Source: Notamacropus eugenii
Taxonomy: Eukaryota; Chordata; Mammalia; Diprotodontia; Macropodidae
Direction: 5' to 3'
DNA: 64,000 bases
Assembly: GCF_028372415.1 (NCBI RefSeq)
Contig: NC_092874.1
Location: forward strand, 56,953,865-57,017,864
The notes below the pieces were generated by a model that saw nothing but the letters and a program-made list of their open reading frames with translations, had not been told where the DNA came from and ran no database searches. The position numbers and the translations under genes were made by a program. Of the stretch, positions 11,745-22,544 are shown piece by piece; within the stretch, counting starts at the first letter, position 1, and each line of letters starts with the position of its first letter.

Positions 11745-11985
11745 TTTTATGTAAAAAAAATTTTTTTCAATTACATGTAAAGGTAGGTTTCAACATTTAT
11801 TTTTATGGGATTTTGAGTTGCAATCTTTTCTCCCTTCTCCCTTCTTCCTTCTCCTCCCCCCTCCCCAAGACAGCAAGCAATCTTATACAGGTTATACATG
11901 TGCAATTATGTTCAGCATATTTCCACATTAGTCATGTTGTGAAAGAAGAAACAGAACAAAAGTAGAAAAAAACAAAGTGGAAAAT
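11745..11985 (-). mobile_element. L1 3' end fragment
   Basis: Antisense L1 3' terminus: poly(T)/A tail, 'tttcaattacatgtaaagg', the pyrimidine-rich 'ctcccttctcccttcttcc', then '3 UTR text around 'gcatatttccacattag'. 5' truncated to about 240 bp. Confidence 0.75.
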
Positions 11986-11989
11986 AGTC

Positions 11990-12365
11990 TGATTCAACGT
12001 GAAGCAGAACTTCCCATTGCTGAAACACGAGGTTTTCATAATAAATAATGGATCATATTCCACCACTTGAATTTCACTAAATTATTTTTACTAATACTAA
12101 TAATTTTTAGCAAGAGCAAAAAGTGTGTGCCTAATAAATAAAATAATTATTTTAACACTTGTTACATAAATGTTTCATAATAATTATTTAAAATGAAGTT
12201 TATTTCATCTTTACCTTATTTTTTAATTGCCTTTGAAATGTTTTGTATTTTTCATAGCACAGGTAATAATAAATTTATTTAACATACAGTAATATATTAT
12301 TTATTAGGAAATGAATATACCTATTTTAGACAGTGCACATGCTTAATTTTTAAAAGAAACGTTTA
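11990..12365. other. unassigned AT-rich sequence
   Basis: Very AT-rich, no repeat family or gene recognised. Confidence 0.4.
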
Positions 12366-12369
12366 CATG

Positions 12370-12535
12370 CCCAAAGGAGCTCGGTGACCACCAGCTGTCC
12401 AAGAGGGTAATTACTTGACCAAGGTCGCACGGCCATATTTGGCGGGCAGAATTTGAGCCCAGCTTTTCTTGAGTCTAAGGTGCATCTTTTACGTACTACG
12501 CTTTGCTCTATTATAGCAGTACATTGTTTTAACAC
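12370..12535 (-). repeat. MIR SINE
   Basis: Antisense MIR: 'ttacttgaccaaggtcgcac' and 'gggcagaatttgagcccagc'. Confidence 0.7.
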
Positions 12536-12539
12536 TTGC

Positions 12540-13150
12540 TAGTGTCATTCTGTATATTAAACACTAGCCACTTTTAATTTCTTTACATTTTAGACAAAAA
12601 CTAAATATAAATAAAAGTTTTAATATTTTCTTCCTGTACCCACCACCCTAAGTGGACTGCTTTATGCTTTGAGCAACTAACTGATCAGCATGGATTCATC
12701 TGAGATCTAGGGAAAAGAAGACTAGGCTGTATTCTATGTGCAGTCTCCAAGGAATTGTATAATATCTCTCAAAAGGCCAATCAGTGAATCCAGTCAAAAA
12801 ACAAAGATGTTCAAGAGAGGGGTTCCAAGATGTGAAATACTATGGCATTAAGAGCTAAAGCATTTTAACTTTGCCTCCCCCTCCCCCCCAAAAAAGAAAT
12901 ACAATGAATTGTTGCAAGAAATAACTTAGGATTGTTTTCTACTGAGATCCAAGTTTGATTTTAATCTTGGAGATGCCTAAAACTCTCTTTGGAGACCACT
13001 ATGGTCAGGAAACCTCTTTTGAATGTGTACTCCTGTCGATAAGAATTCTTGAGCAAGCACTCTTGATATATGAATATTTATTTATAAATTATTTACATGT
13101 ACTCACTAATAATCTTGATACATTATAAAATAAGAAAAAGAAAGGTTTTA
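12540..13150. other. unassigned sequence
   Basis: No repeat family, RNA gene or coding potential recognised. Confidence 0.4.
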
Positions 13151-13159
13151 AAAAGATGA

Positions 13160-13620
13160 GGGGAAAAAATGGAAATATTTGATCCTAAAGGTCATAGGGA
13201 GCCACTGGAGTTTATTGACTCAGGCAGTGACATGGTCATACTTGGACTTTAGAAATATTTTGACTGCTATATGGAGCATGGATTGGAAAAAGGACACTTG
13301 AGGAATGGGACCAGTTTAAATTCTACTGCAAAAATCCAGGGGAGAGGTGATAAGAAAAAAGGAACAGAAGTGAGAGATGAGGTAGAAGTAATAACATTAG
13401 ACAACAGATTGAACAAGTGGGATGAAGGAAAATTCAGTCAAGTATACCATCAAGGTTGCCAACATGACGATTGGAAGCTTAATGGTATCTTTGAGTGATA
13501 GGATGTTTAGAAGAATTCTGAGTTTGGAGGGAAAAATAAGGTATTGTGTTCCATGATCCAAGTCACAATTCATATCTACCTGCTCATCCTAGTGAATCCA
13601 GAAGAAAAAGCAGAAAGGAA
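13160..13620 (-). repeat. L2 LINE internal fragment, antisense
   Basis: Typical antisense L2 text: 'ggtcatagggagccactgga' then 'gcagtgacatggtcatactt'. Overlapping ORFs are chance frames within it. Confidence 0.75.
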
Positions 13621-13624
13621 GGGG

Positions 13625-14120
13625 TCTTAATTATCAATCACTGCTCTGGAGAGCAAAACCTACAAGACAATACTGCCAACTCTCATATGCTGGGGTACCT
13701 GCCCCAGTCATAATGTGCTCTGAAGGGAAGGTGGTAGGAAAAGAATTTTCCCAATGGCACCTGTGGAGCTGGGGAGTGCAAATTAGTCTAGATTATGTGA
13801 CCTAAGGGACCAACATATGTCAGAAGTGGGGATTTGGAGAGCCTGCAAAGAGAGAGAGGACAGGATAAGGGAGGTACTGGAAGATGTAGGCGAGTGTGGT
13901 TGTTTTGGAGTCAAGTCCTACTGGCTACAACTGTGAAGGTGGGATGTGCTCTGTCTTCCCATCCTCTGGAATGGTGGATCCTAAGCCATTTCTGGTCAGT
14001 CTATATCTCTCATTTTATAGACTACTTCTCTAAGTACCAAGTTAAAGAGAAGTTGTTATTTTGCACCAGTGAATGGAAGAATTCACATCAAAGAAATCAC
14101 AAGTCCAGGACCTCTACATT
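13625..14120. other. unassigned sequence
   Basis: No recognisable family. The ORF running into the adjacent CA repeat has no support. Confidence 0.4.
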
Positions 14121-14122
14121 TC

Positions 14123-14125
<3 letters not shown>

Positions 14126-14175
<50 letters not shown>
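14126..14175. repeat. (CA)n microsatellite
   Basis: Uninterrupted CA array, about 25 units. Confidence 0.97.
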
Positions 14176-14177
<2 letters not shown>

Positions 14178-14184
14178 CAAATTA

Positions 14185-14300
14185 GTAAATTTCAGTCACT
14201 ATCTAAGGTCACAAAGATAATGAGGCAATACTAGGACTCAAACTCAGGTCTTGTGAGTACCAAAGCCAGTGCTCTGCCCACTCTACTTTTCTGCCGTATT
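14185..14300 (-). repeat. MIR-type SINE fragment
   Basis: Antisense MIR with 'ctcaaactcaggtcttgtga' and 'agccagtgctctgcccactc'. Confidence 0.65.
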
Positions 14301-14397
14301 ACTAGAGAAAGGGAGTAGATGGAAACTTCATTGATATTAAGAGAAAACTCCCATTGTAGAAACTCCTTTTGTCAATGCAAATTATCACTTTCTTTAC

Positions 14398-14545
14398 GCC
14401 TTGTAGTCTGAGTTATAGAGAGCACTCAAATACTGAGGGATTTGCCTGGCATCACACAGTCGGTATATATTAGTGGTGGCGCTTGAACCCAGGCCTTGCA
14501 ACCTCCAAAACTGACTCTCTACTCACTACTCCCTGTTGTCTATTA
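14398..14545 (-). repeat. tRNA-derived SINE fragment
   Basis: Antisense SINE of the type at 8385 ('ggtggcgcttgaacccaggc', 'gactctctactcactac'). Confidence 0.65.
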
Positions 14546-14549
14546 ATGC

Positions 14550-15035
14550 AAATTACAATGATTTAGTGAGCATATATTTTCTATTTTGGTGCACAGATTC
14601 CAAGTTCCTAGCAAGTACTAAAGAGTGATGCGTCAAACTGTACTTTCTCCCTACGTGTGGTATTTTCTCCTAAGCAGTCAATATCAGACCCACTCTAGGA
14701 TGATTTGTGACCTTGATGACCCTAGAAATTTCAATGGCATGGAAACTTAAGTCAAGAAGACCAAATGGTCTAGCTCTGTGTTATGTCCATTGTTTTACCA
14801 AGTACAGGGAAACACCAGACTCCTGTTTGAAAACAAAACAGAAATCATTACTGTTTTAGCAATGAACATTTTTTTCACGTTCTTCAGTTCACATGCATCT
14901 CAATGCAACTACAAACCACCCTACAATCTAGGATAGTTTGATTCTAAAGCTATGTTTCTTTTATATCATAAAGCACCACTTAACTCAGAGTAATAACTAA
15001 ATTAGTGCTTTCCTTGAAATGTTTGTGACTGTGCC
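14550..15035. other. unassigned, apparently unique sequence
   Basis: No repeat family recognised. Lies just beyond the 3' end of the H2AZ1 retrocopy and is not part of it, because the target-site duplication begins at 15040. Confidence 0.4.
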
Positions 15036-15039
15036 TATA

Positions 15040-15055
15040 ATGATAAATGTATTTT
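15040..15055. repeat. target-site duplication, left copy (H2AZ1 retrocopy)
   Basis: atgataaatgtatttt, identical to 15982-15997. It marks the 3' (poly-A) side of the retrocopy. Confidence 0.95.
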
Positions 15056-15981
15056 TTTTTGTATATGACCGTTATTGAACTTATCTACCAGAGTGGAAAT
15101 AAAAGTCTGTACAAAGCCAAATGTTTTTTACTATAACTTCTGCATTGCAATTAATATCCAAACAAATTTTTAAAAACAGTAAACTCAATCAAAACCCACT
15201 ACTTCAAAATTAATAGCTTCTTTGAAGGCACAATAACACTTGAATATGGTTAAGATCTCAACACAAAAATTTAGTTGACTGGAAAGCTAAGTCATTTTCC
15301 AAATTAATCAAAATAAAATTACAAAAAGGCAAAATTGTGATTTTCACAGAGATAGAGTCCACTAGAAATCACCAACAATGAACAGTTGTTAAGAGTATTT
15401 AGAAACCTAAGATAACATGGAATCCAGGCATCCTTTAAACAGTCTTCTGTTCTCCTTTCTTTCCAATTAGAGATTTATGGATGTATGGAATCACACCATC
15501 CCTGGCAATGGTGGCCTTAATCAACTAGTCCAATTCCTCGTCCCCAGGGATGGCGAGCTGCTAGTGGTGAGGGGTGATGCGCTTCACTTTCAAGTCTTTC
15601 GATGCATTTCCTGCCAGCTCCAGGACCTCTGCAGTCAGATACTCCAGGATGGCTGCGCTGTACCCAGTGGCTGTGGCACCCACTCGCCCATGGCTCGTTG
15701 TCCGCAACTTCAGATGCCCATGAATGCTGCCCATGGCAAACTGCCAGCCAGCCCTCTGGGATCGAGAAACCACCTTTGTCTTGGCCTTTCTGGAGTCCTT
15801 CCCAGCCCTCCTGCCATCTATTTTGAGTTGTGTGTGTGAAGCTCTCCCACACACACGCTCATGGCCAAGAGTGGACCAAGAGAACACTCAGGCAGAGATT
15901 CCGCCAGCTACTGCTCTGGCGCACCGCGATTCAAACTGCGCTGTCTCCCGCCTTCCCCCGCTCCCTTTATACTGCAGAATC
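15056..15981 (-). pseudogene. H2AZ1: processed pseudogene of histone variant H2A.Z
   Basis: An intronless retrocopy of H2AZ1, which in its functional form replaces H2A in promoter nucleosomes. The coding remnant runs from the ATG at 15815-15817 to the TAA at 15435-15437 on the minus strand: 383 nt against 387 for an intact 128-residue protein. A 4-nt deletion near codons 4-6 shifts the frame; stops replace Leu87 and Ser99. Between them [20 protein letters not shown] is unchanged. KTK at residues 14-16 and a C-terminal KTV favour H2AZ1 over H2AZ2. The 3' UTR is also present (15060-15434), including 'gaagtagtgggttttgattg' (minus strand), and ends with a short A tail. A perfect 16-bp duplication atgataaatgtatttt flanks it (15040-15055 and 15982-15997), the signature of L1-driven insertion. 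It brings a GC-rich 5' UTR but no promoter evidence; expression is unlikely. Confidence 0.95.
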
Positions 15982-15997
15982 ATGATAAATGTATTTT
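15982..15997. repeat. target-site duplication, right copy (H2AZ1 retrocopy)
   Basis: atgataaatgtatttt, identical to 15040-15055. It marks the 5' end of the retrocopied transcript. Confidence 0.95.
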
Positions 15998-16109
15998 AAC
16001 GAACTTTGATGCTATAGAAATATGCATGCGGTTTTTTTAAAATTTGTTTTGGGGAGTTTTATGGCCTAAAACTACCATTTCATCAGTTTGTGGTACAACT
16101 CGCATGTTA

Positions 16110-16322
16110 TTTAGAGCAGATATTCTTAATTTGGGATCCGCAGATCCCCATGAATGGAATGCAAAGAGCATATAAATGGATGGAAGAAAATGACATTTTT
16201 ATTTTCATTGACTTAGAATTGAAATTTACTCTTTCAGTGAATTATGAATGTAGGCAACCAAGCTTTTTCTGAGAAGGATCCAATAGGCTTCGTTTGACTG
16301 CCAAAGATTAAGAAGCCCTGAC
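16110..16322 (+). repeat. non-autonomous hAT-type DNA transposon remnant (MITE)
   Basis: Imperfect terminal inverted repeats: 'attcttaatttggg' at the left and 'agattaagaagccctg' at the right. Interior 'aattatgaatgtaggcaacc' and 'gagaaggatccaataggctt' matches the family at 6595 and 8165. Confidence 0.6.
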
Positions 16323-16324
16323 TT

Positions 16325-16475
16325 GGAGTCTTATAGAGTTGCCTGCTGCACTGCAGTATTGAGTAACTTACCCAAGAATCATGCAGCCAAAACCACATAG
16401 TCTGAGACAAGCTTGAAGGCAGTTTTTTCCTGATCCACTGCCGTCCTTATCTACTGTACCAGTCGCCTCTGTAGA
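16325..16475 (-). repeat. tRNA-derived SINE fragment
   Basis: Antisense SINE: 'tatagagttgcctgctgcac', 'acttacccaagaatcatgc', ending in 'ctactgtaccagtcgcctc'. Confidence 0.6.
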
Positions 16476-16479
16476 AGAC

Positions 16480-16960
16480 TTTCAAAAAATGGATTCATCA
16501 GTAAACAGAGAAACACAATTTCACATTGAATTTTAATACTTTAATTTTCAAAGAATTTTTTTGATTATCTTTGGTTTTATACTGCTTACATTTCTCAATA
16601 AATCCTTTCTTCTCTGAAGCATATCATATTAAAGAATGAAACTGAGGGGAAAAAATATTTCAGCAAAACTACTCAACATATTGAAAGTCTGACATTCTGT
16701 GCTGTGCTCTGTTCATGTTGTATTTTATGTAATCAGCTATTAGCAGAAGAGTTGGATGGAGAGCTTGGTTTCATGGAGTGAAGACTTGGGGATAAACTAC
16801 CGAACTGGATCTGCTTTAGTTTTCTTATTCTATTGCCATTTCATTCTTTTTGCATCCTAACTGCCTTACTTCTAAAGCTAGAATAATATCAATCAGCTAC
16901 TTATTCCCCAAAGGTTGTGATGATTGATAGGAAGGTTGACAGTAGAAAAGTAGAGGGAGC
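16480..16960. other. unassigned sequence
   Basis: No repeat or gene recognised. Confidence 0.4.
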
Positions 16961-16964
16961 CATG

Positions 16965-17070
16965 GGACCTGGGTTTTTGAATCCTGTCCCCACCACTTAC
17001 TAACAGTGTAACCTGGGGCAAGGCACTTAATATCCCAGGGCCATTAGTTTCTTCATGTATAAGAGCTATT
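16965..17070 (+). repeat. MIR SINE
   Basis: Plus-sense MIR: 'gtgtaacctggggcaaggca', then 'ttagtttcttcatgtataag'. Confidence 0.7.
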
Positions 17071-17535
17071 ATCCTAAGCAGTCATAAAGAAACCTTGAGT
17101 AAAGTATACTGTTCAATGTCATGTCAAGAGTCTGGGAGGTTCAGAGGAGGACCCTCAACTATGTGACGATCTCTGCTCTTCTCCTACTATAACCTTTCCT
17201 TCATGCTTAGGGGACAGTAAAGAAGAGGATTTGTTTTTTTTTTATTCTCCTCCCTCCCTTCTTACCCAAGAATCATGCAGCCATGCATGATTCTCTAGGA
17301 TGGCTGCGCTAGAGTTGCCCAGTATCCTGTAAGACCTGGTCCTCTACAAAGTGAAATGGATTTCTTGAATGACAAACTTCTTGGAGAAAGAAAAAGATGG
17401 CTTATGTGGCCCCCATAGGTGTAGGAAATGTGAAAACTGCCTTCAATGCATTAACATTCTAATAAAAGAGATAATATGAATGAGAGCAAGTGATAAAGAG
17501 ATGTACGTAATGTATATACTTTTATAGGTTTGGTG
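17070..17535. other. unassigned sequence
   Basis: No family recognised. Contains a short palindromic patch around 17270-17295 ('atcatgcagccatgcatgat'). Confidence 0.4.
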
Positions 17536-17539
17536 ATTT

Positions 17540-17800
17540 AATTCAATTCAACAAACATAACATAATACTCGGTAAGGCACTGTGCTAGGCAGGTGTGGGG
17601 AATGTAAAGACATTTAAGGAAATCCCCCTTCAGGAAGTAGGGAAATATTATAAGTAATGAATTCAGAGTAGATGGAAAGATTGAAAGCAGGAAGAGTAGG
17701 ATGCTAATGTTGTAGTCTGGGCATATTGGTGATGATGGCAATGGGAAGCTAAAAGATACTTTGAAGGAAGAATTAACAGGCCTTTGTGGCCAATTAAATA
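17540..17800 (-). repeat. L2 LINE 3' end, antisense
   Basis: Antisense L2 terminus 'ggcactgtgctaggcaggtg' followed by decayed antisense L2. Confidence 0.6.
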
Positions 17801-18014
17801 AAGGAGATGAAAAGTAGACTCCCAGATTCTGAGCCTGGGAAACTAGAAGAATTGCTTTGCTACCGGCATTATTTAAAAAGTTGGCAAAACAAGCCTACAG
17901 GAACCAAGGACTGGGTGGAGGAGAGGATTGGTGTGAGGTGGGTCGAGTCTGAGATGATGGCAAGATATCCAAACAAATGTTTTAAGAACAATGGGGAAAA
18001 ACACTAAGTAGGAG

Positions 18015-18145
18015 CTGGATTCTAATCTGTTATACAAGGTTACTGGGTAACCATGGACAGGTCACTTAATCCAACTGGAGTCATGTCTCAGTTTTCATAC
18101 CTGTAAACCTCTGAGGTCCCTTCCAGCCCTGAATGTTCTGTCCCA
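18015..18145 (+). repeat. MIR-type SINE
   Basis: 'ccatggacaggtcacttaat', 'cagttttcatacctgtaaa' and the tail 'tgaggtcccttccagccctg'. Confidence 0.7.
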
Positions 18146-18149
18146 CAGG

Positions 18150-19190
18150 CAGTTCAATATATACCAAATGAAGGTGATAATGAAATAGAGGAGAGGTATG
18201 ATGTAGTTGCTACTTTGGGGTCCTTTTCTCATTTTATTGGGAAGATAATTTAAGGGACATTTTTCAAGTATTTCCCTATACTTTTCCAAGATGATTCTAG
18301 CTTTTTCTTCCCTCAACTATGTAACAGCAGAATATTCTCAGTGGGAGACTGACCATGGAACCTGTCAAGAGGGTCTCATGGACAGGTTCTCAGAGTCAAT
18401 TAGAGAAGCCTGGTCAAGGTTCTTTAGCATAGGAAATTAGAGGTATAATGTTATTCATGGAAACAATTCATGACTTGTAAATATATCTTAGTCAAGAAAT
18501 GGCTAGGGATTTTCCTCCTTATTTTTCCCCCAATAAAGTTGCTTTGTCTCTCAACAAGGGGAGCAGTAGATTTAAAAGCAGAGATGAATGTTGTACTGAC
18601 TCCAATTTGGAAATCAAATGTGGTTATTCCTGTGTTTATTTCTGGTGTGACCTAGCAAGGAATGGGAAGAAGACCAGAGTGTGAATTCATCTAAAGTCAT
18701 GTATCTTCCCCGGGAGAAGTACATCTTTATAGACAAACTCAAACAAAACTAAACCTCTCAGAAAGATGACTTGTCATCCATTGAAAAAGAGGCCTCTTTT
18801 TCAAGTTCCAGAGTCTCCCCAAATAGCTAGCATCACTCCTGGGTTCCCCAGACATAACATTCTACTTGTCAGTCATGAGTCTTAGCATTCATCTAAATCC
18901 CTGAATTGATCAGATATTAGAAACCCAGCTCCAGTGAAAGGAGATAAAAAGGTAGACATTATCAACTGATAATTACATAGCCTAGAACATCTCCCTATTT
19001 CTTGAATGGTCTCATAAGCATATTTAAGAGAAAGGAGGTCAGAAAATGGAGCACTGAGACAGGAATACCCTTCCAAACTCAGAAGATACGTTGTCTGACT
19101 GGGGTTGGAGGTGGAGGGAGACTTGGATTTCATGGGTGTAGGTAGCTGCCAGTGAGGATGCTGCCTCTACCAGGAAAGATCTATGGTGTT
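18150..19190. other. unassigned sequence
   Basis: About 1 kb with no recognised repeat family or convincing ORF. Confidence 0.4.
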
Positions 19191-19192
19191 GT

Positions 19193-19437
19193 GAAACCTA
19201 GAGCATAGAGCACTGGACCTGGAGTCAACAAGACTCATCTTCTTGTATTCAAATCTGGCCTCACATACTCCATAGCTGCGTGACTCTGGGCATGTCACTT
19301 AACTCTGACCTTAGTTTCTTCATCTGTCAAATGAGCTGGAGAAGTAAATGGTAAACCACTCTAGGATCTTTGCCAAGAAAATCCCAAATGGAGTTACAAA
19401 GACTCAGACATGACTGAAAAACAGCTGAGCAACAGCT
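19193..19437 (+). repeat. marsupial tRNA-derived SINE with RTE tail
   Basis: tRNA-like head ('gagcactggacctggagtca') with a B-box-like 'gtattcaaatctgg', SINE core ('gtgactctgggcatgtcact'), and an RTE-derived tail ('aaaatcccaaatggagttac', 'agactcagacatgactgaaa'). This is the widespread marsupial SINE mobilised by an RTE LINE. Confidence 0.85.
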
Positions 19438-19439
19438 AG

Positions 19440-19562
19440 GGCACAGAGAGGAGGTTAAGGGATTTGCTCATGATCACACAGGTTTTACGTATCAGAGGTA
19501 GGATCTGAACCCAGACCACTCTGAGTCCAAGCTCACTCCTCTGTTATGCTATATTGTCTCTT
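19440..19562 (-). repeat. MIR SINE fragment
   Basis: Antisense MIR: 'gaggttaagggatttgctca', 'ggatctgaacccagaccac'. Confidence 0.7.
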
Positions 19563-19574
19563 GCTTTATAGTAT

Positions 19575-19670
19575 AAAGTCTAATTTCTCCTCTTCTCTCT
19601 CTGTCTCTGAATCTCTCTCTGTGTCTCTTCTCTCTCTGTGTCTCTGTGTGTGTATGTCTCTGTCTCAAAA
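19575..19670. repeat. TC/TG-rich low-complexity tract
   Basis: Imperfect (TCTC/TGTG) array. Confidence 0.8.
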
Positions 19671-19679
19671 TATTCAGCT

Positions 19680-20445
19680 CACATTTAACGATAATAGCCC
19701 AGATTTCTAAACCATATTTATGGAGTTTGCCTGTAATTAATTCTTCCTCTATTAGCTCAGCATGGCATAGAGAAGACCCTGGCTTCCTAATAGCTATTTA
19801 AACCCTGGCAATTCAAACCACCTGGAAAGACTTGCACGGTGGATGACAGTGACAGATCACATGAGCACAATCTGAGAACCAGACTGGTTAAGTTTGAAGT
19901 GGCTAATCAGCAAATTGACCACCTAGTGATAGAATTTGAGGACATGACCATTCTGAGCGACTTTCTACCAAGTTGTCAAGAGGGTGCAATGTGCATGGGG
20001 ATGGGGGGAGAGTGCCCTTTTCAAGAAATTACAGATCTTTGTCTGCTGAAGTATTTGTAATTTACAAAATCTTTTCTCAGCAAATTCCCCTGTGAGGTAG
20101 GTATGTTTGTATGTATCTCAATGGTACTTATCCCATAGTATCTTGACAATTCCATGGATGTAAAGATATAGCATTTCTTTGTTTTGTTTGTTTAAGCAGA
20201 TGCCAGAATTGAAGGCAGGCCAAGGACATAGGAGTGTCCAAGGTGGAGCTTAGGACCATGTACTTGTTCATATTCAACAGATGCTAAATGATATTTAGCA
20301 TGAGATCATACCTGTGAAGAGTAGAAGGCTATGCTCTTCCAACTTATTACTTTCTTACTGATAATTGCTTTGAATACAACCATTCTCTTTGGGAAAATAT
20401 AGGAAGAGGCAAAAGTCACCATACAAAGTAGTCAGTATTTGCCTC
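19680..20445. other. unassigned, apparently unique sequence
   Basis: No repeat family recognised. One 73-residue ORF starts at 19839 but has no family resemblance and no splice context. Confidence 0.4.
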
Positions 20446-20449
20446 AGGG

Positions 20450-20482
20450 GTGTGTGTATGTGTGTGTGTGTGTGTGTCTGTC
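20450..20482. repeat. (TG)n microsatellite
   Basis: Short TG array followed by TCTGTCTG. Confidence 0.9.
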
Positions 20483-20589
20483 TGTCTAAAAAGAGAAGCG
20501 CAGAGGTGGTTCCCACATTTTTTTCATATTTTTCGTATTTATAAACATTGATCATTAAGACTACTTAATAAACACCTCTATCTGACTTC

Positions 20590-20710
20590 TCAATTAAATT
20601 CAAAAAGTATTTAAGTGCCTACTATGTGCCATACACTGAGGTTTCAAAGACTAAAAAATGAGCAAACAAAGCAGTATTTTCTCTCAAGCAGCTTTCCTTC
20701 TACTGGTAAA
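20590..20710 (-). repeat. L2 LINE 3' end, antisense
   Basis: 'ttaagtgcctactatgtgcc' followed by 'atacactgaggtttcaaag' is the classical antisense L2 terminus. Confidence 0.8.
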
Positions 20711-20774
20711 TAGGACATGGATATAAGTACAAATTAAATATGATGAAATTCAAAGCAATGTCAAAAGGGACAAG

Positions 20775-21030
20775 AATGGTAACATTTATATACCTCTCTT
20801 ATATTTACAAAGCATTTTACACACACTATCTTACTTGATCCTCACAACATCCCAAGGAGGTAGGGACTCTTACTACCTCATTTTACAGATGAGGAAACTG
20901 AGTCCAAGAGGGTTTCAGTGACTTTGCCCAGGGTCAGAAAACTAGGAAGTGTCAGAGCCAGGATTTGAACTTGAGTGCTCTTGATTCCAATTCCAGTGCT
21001 CTACCCACTATCTCACCCAGCTGCCTCAGA
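20775..21030 (-). repeat. CORE/MIR-type SINE with tail (well preserved)
   Basis: Antisense SINE with tail 'acaaagcattttacacacac', 'cattttacagatgaggaaac', core 'gactttgcccagggtcag', and tRNA-like head 'ggatttgaacttgagtgctc' ... 'ctacccactatctcaccc'. Confidence 0.85.
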
Positions 21031-21244
21031 ACAATTATAACAACTAATATGTGATATATCATCATGTAGAAGAGGTTACCAACGTTGTACCATTGAGGAA
21101 GCTCAGAATTCTAAGCTCCATGGGAAGAAGGCACATTCCAGATGTGGATCACTTCTGCAAAGACCACAGAAGTGGGAGACCAAAGGTAGGTGGAGTGAGT
21201 AGAAGAGAGTCTACAGAGAAGACTGACATGAAAAAAGATAAGCA

Positions 21245-21332
21245 AAAGATATAGGAAGCCAAATGTGAAGTGCTTTAAATGCCAAATTTGTCATTGTTCT
21301 TTTATCCTAAAGGCAATATTGAGCAGTTATTG
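21245..21332 (-). repeat. L2 LINE fragment, antisense (left part)
   Basis: 'gaagtgctttaaatgccaaa' is antisense L2. It is split by the SINE at 21333 and resumes near 21583. Confidence 0.55.
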
Positions 21333-21578
21333 GGCAGCTAGATGGCATGATAGAGTGTTGGGCCTAGAGTCAGGAAGACTTGAGTTCAAATTTGGCCTCA
21401 GACACTTTACTAATTGTGACCCTGGGCAAGTCATTTAACCCTCTTTGCCTCAGTGCCCTCATCTATAAAAATGAGCTGGAGAAAGAAATGCAAACCACTC
21501 TAGGATCTTTGCCAAGAAAATCCCAAATGGGGTCATGGGGAGTCAGACGACTGAAACAACTCAACTACAATAATGATT
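21333..21578 (+). repeat. marsupial tRNA-derived SINE with RTE tail
   Basis: Full-length: head 'gggcagctagatggcatgat', B-box-like 'gagttcaaatttgg', core 'gtgaccctgggcaagtcatt', RTE tail 'aaaatcccaaatggggtcat' ... 'agtcagacgactgaaacaac'. Least diverged copy in the window. Confidence 0.9.
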
Positions 21579-21582
21579 TTGA

Positions 21583-21800
21583 GCTACCAAAGATATTTGA
21601 GTAGGGGGGACTGACTCGACCAGATCTAGACTTTCGGAATTTCAAGATGGTTTAGAGAGAGGAGGGAAAAGAGGTAGGGAAACTTCACCACCTGACCCAT
21701 TTGCTTGAGAGTTACTAGTGGAGATTCTAATTTAAATGCAACAATTGTTTGTTGAGCACCAATAATATGCAAAGCGTTGAATGAGACCAAAGGAATCCAA
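21583..21800 (-). repeat. L2 LINE fragment, antisense (right part)
   Basis: Weakly matches the antisense L2 text that normally follows the part at 21245, so the SINE appears to have landed in an L2. Confidence 0.4.
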
Positions 21801-21891
21801 GCAGAAGAATAGAATGGTACATCCTCAGCCTGCTTTCCAAAGATCTTCTCTTAGATTAACTTCCAATTAAAATCACTTCGCATTTATTTTG

Positions 21892-22497
21892 TGTTGGGAT
21901 TGGAAGCTCAAATCCGTGTGGACAGTCTCGGGGGGTAAAAGTGGGACTTCTAAATCTTAGAGTCTTACGAGGCCCTCCATGAACAGCGGGGATTCGAGAA
22001 GGTCAGACTGAGCTAGCTTGGCTAGCTCGGGTATTTCCGCCTCTCCCCGGGAGATACGTGATGGGTGGAGTCTCCCTGCCCTCGAGGTCGTCCCAGATCT
22101 GGGCACACTATTGTTATCTAACAGCATGGTATTTAGATGCAAACTATGCTGCTGGAGAGTTAAGTAGGATTGAGGAAGCCTGAAAGCTCTTAGCACGTAA
22201 GGAGCCAAGAGGACAGTAGGCTCCGCTTCTCTTCTCTTCTCTCTCCCCTCCCCCTCTCTCCCCGCTTGTACTTCTACTTCCAATCCCTTAAGATCTTAGC
22301 CTCCTTAGGAAATCTCCCCCTCTTCCTCCTAAGGAAGACCTCCCTGCACTTGTAACTAGATCCTGAAATAAAGCTCAACCCTTGTTCGACTCTGGAACGT
22401 CCTTTCTCTCATATGAGCATCCGGTTTTGGCCAACCGAAGACCTCGGAGGTGAGGTAAGTAGACTCGGGTAGCCCACACAGGCCTCTAGGCCTGGCA
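21892..22497 (+). mobile_element. solo LTR of an endogenous retrovirus (plus orientation)
   Basis: A 606-bp LTR starting TGTTGGGATTGG and ending CTAGGCCTGGCA, flanked by a perfect 6-bp direct repeat attttg (21886-21891 and 22498-22503). It has a polyadenylation signal AATAAA at 22367-22372 and a pyrimidine-rich tract near 22225-22265. Same family as the minus-strand LTR at 8513-9113 but an independent insertion, since the target duplications differ. The 6-bp duplication suggests a class II (ERVK-like) source. No internal ERV sequence adjoins it. The ORF at 21957-22283 is inside the LTR and is not a gene. Confidence 0.9.
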
Positions 22498-22544
22498 ATT
22501 TTGCATAAATTTTGCATCTATGTGTATGTATAAACATGGCCCCT

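Noticed and set aside
15477-15999. Plus-strand ORFs of 74-120 codons in a GC-rich block
   Set aside because: They are antisense shadows of the H2AZ1 retrocopy on the minus strand.
17268-17310. 'aggatggctgcgct' near 17300 recurring from the H2AZ1 retrocopy (15648-15661)
   Set aside because: Only ~14 bases match and the surroundings do not; treated as chance.
21957-22283. 108-codon minus-strand ORF
   Set aside because: Lies inside the solo LTR, antisense to it, with no retroviral or host resemblance.
8513-22497. The two LTRs as ends of a single provirus
   Set aside because: They are in opposite orientation, have different target duplications, and no retroviral internal sequence lies between them.
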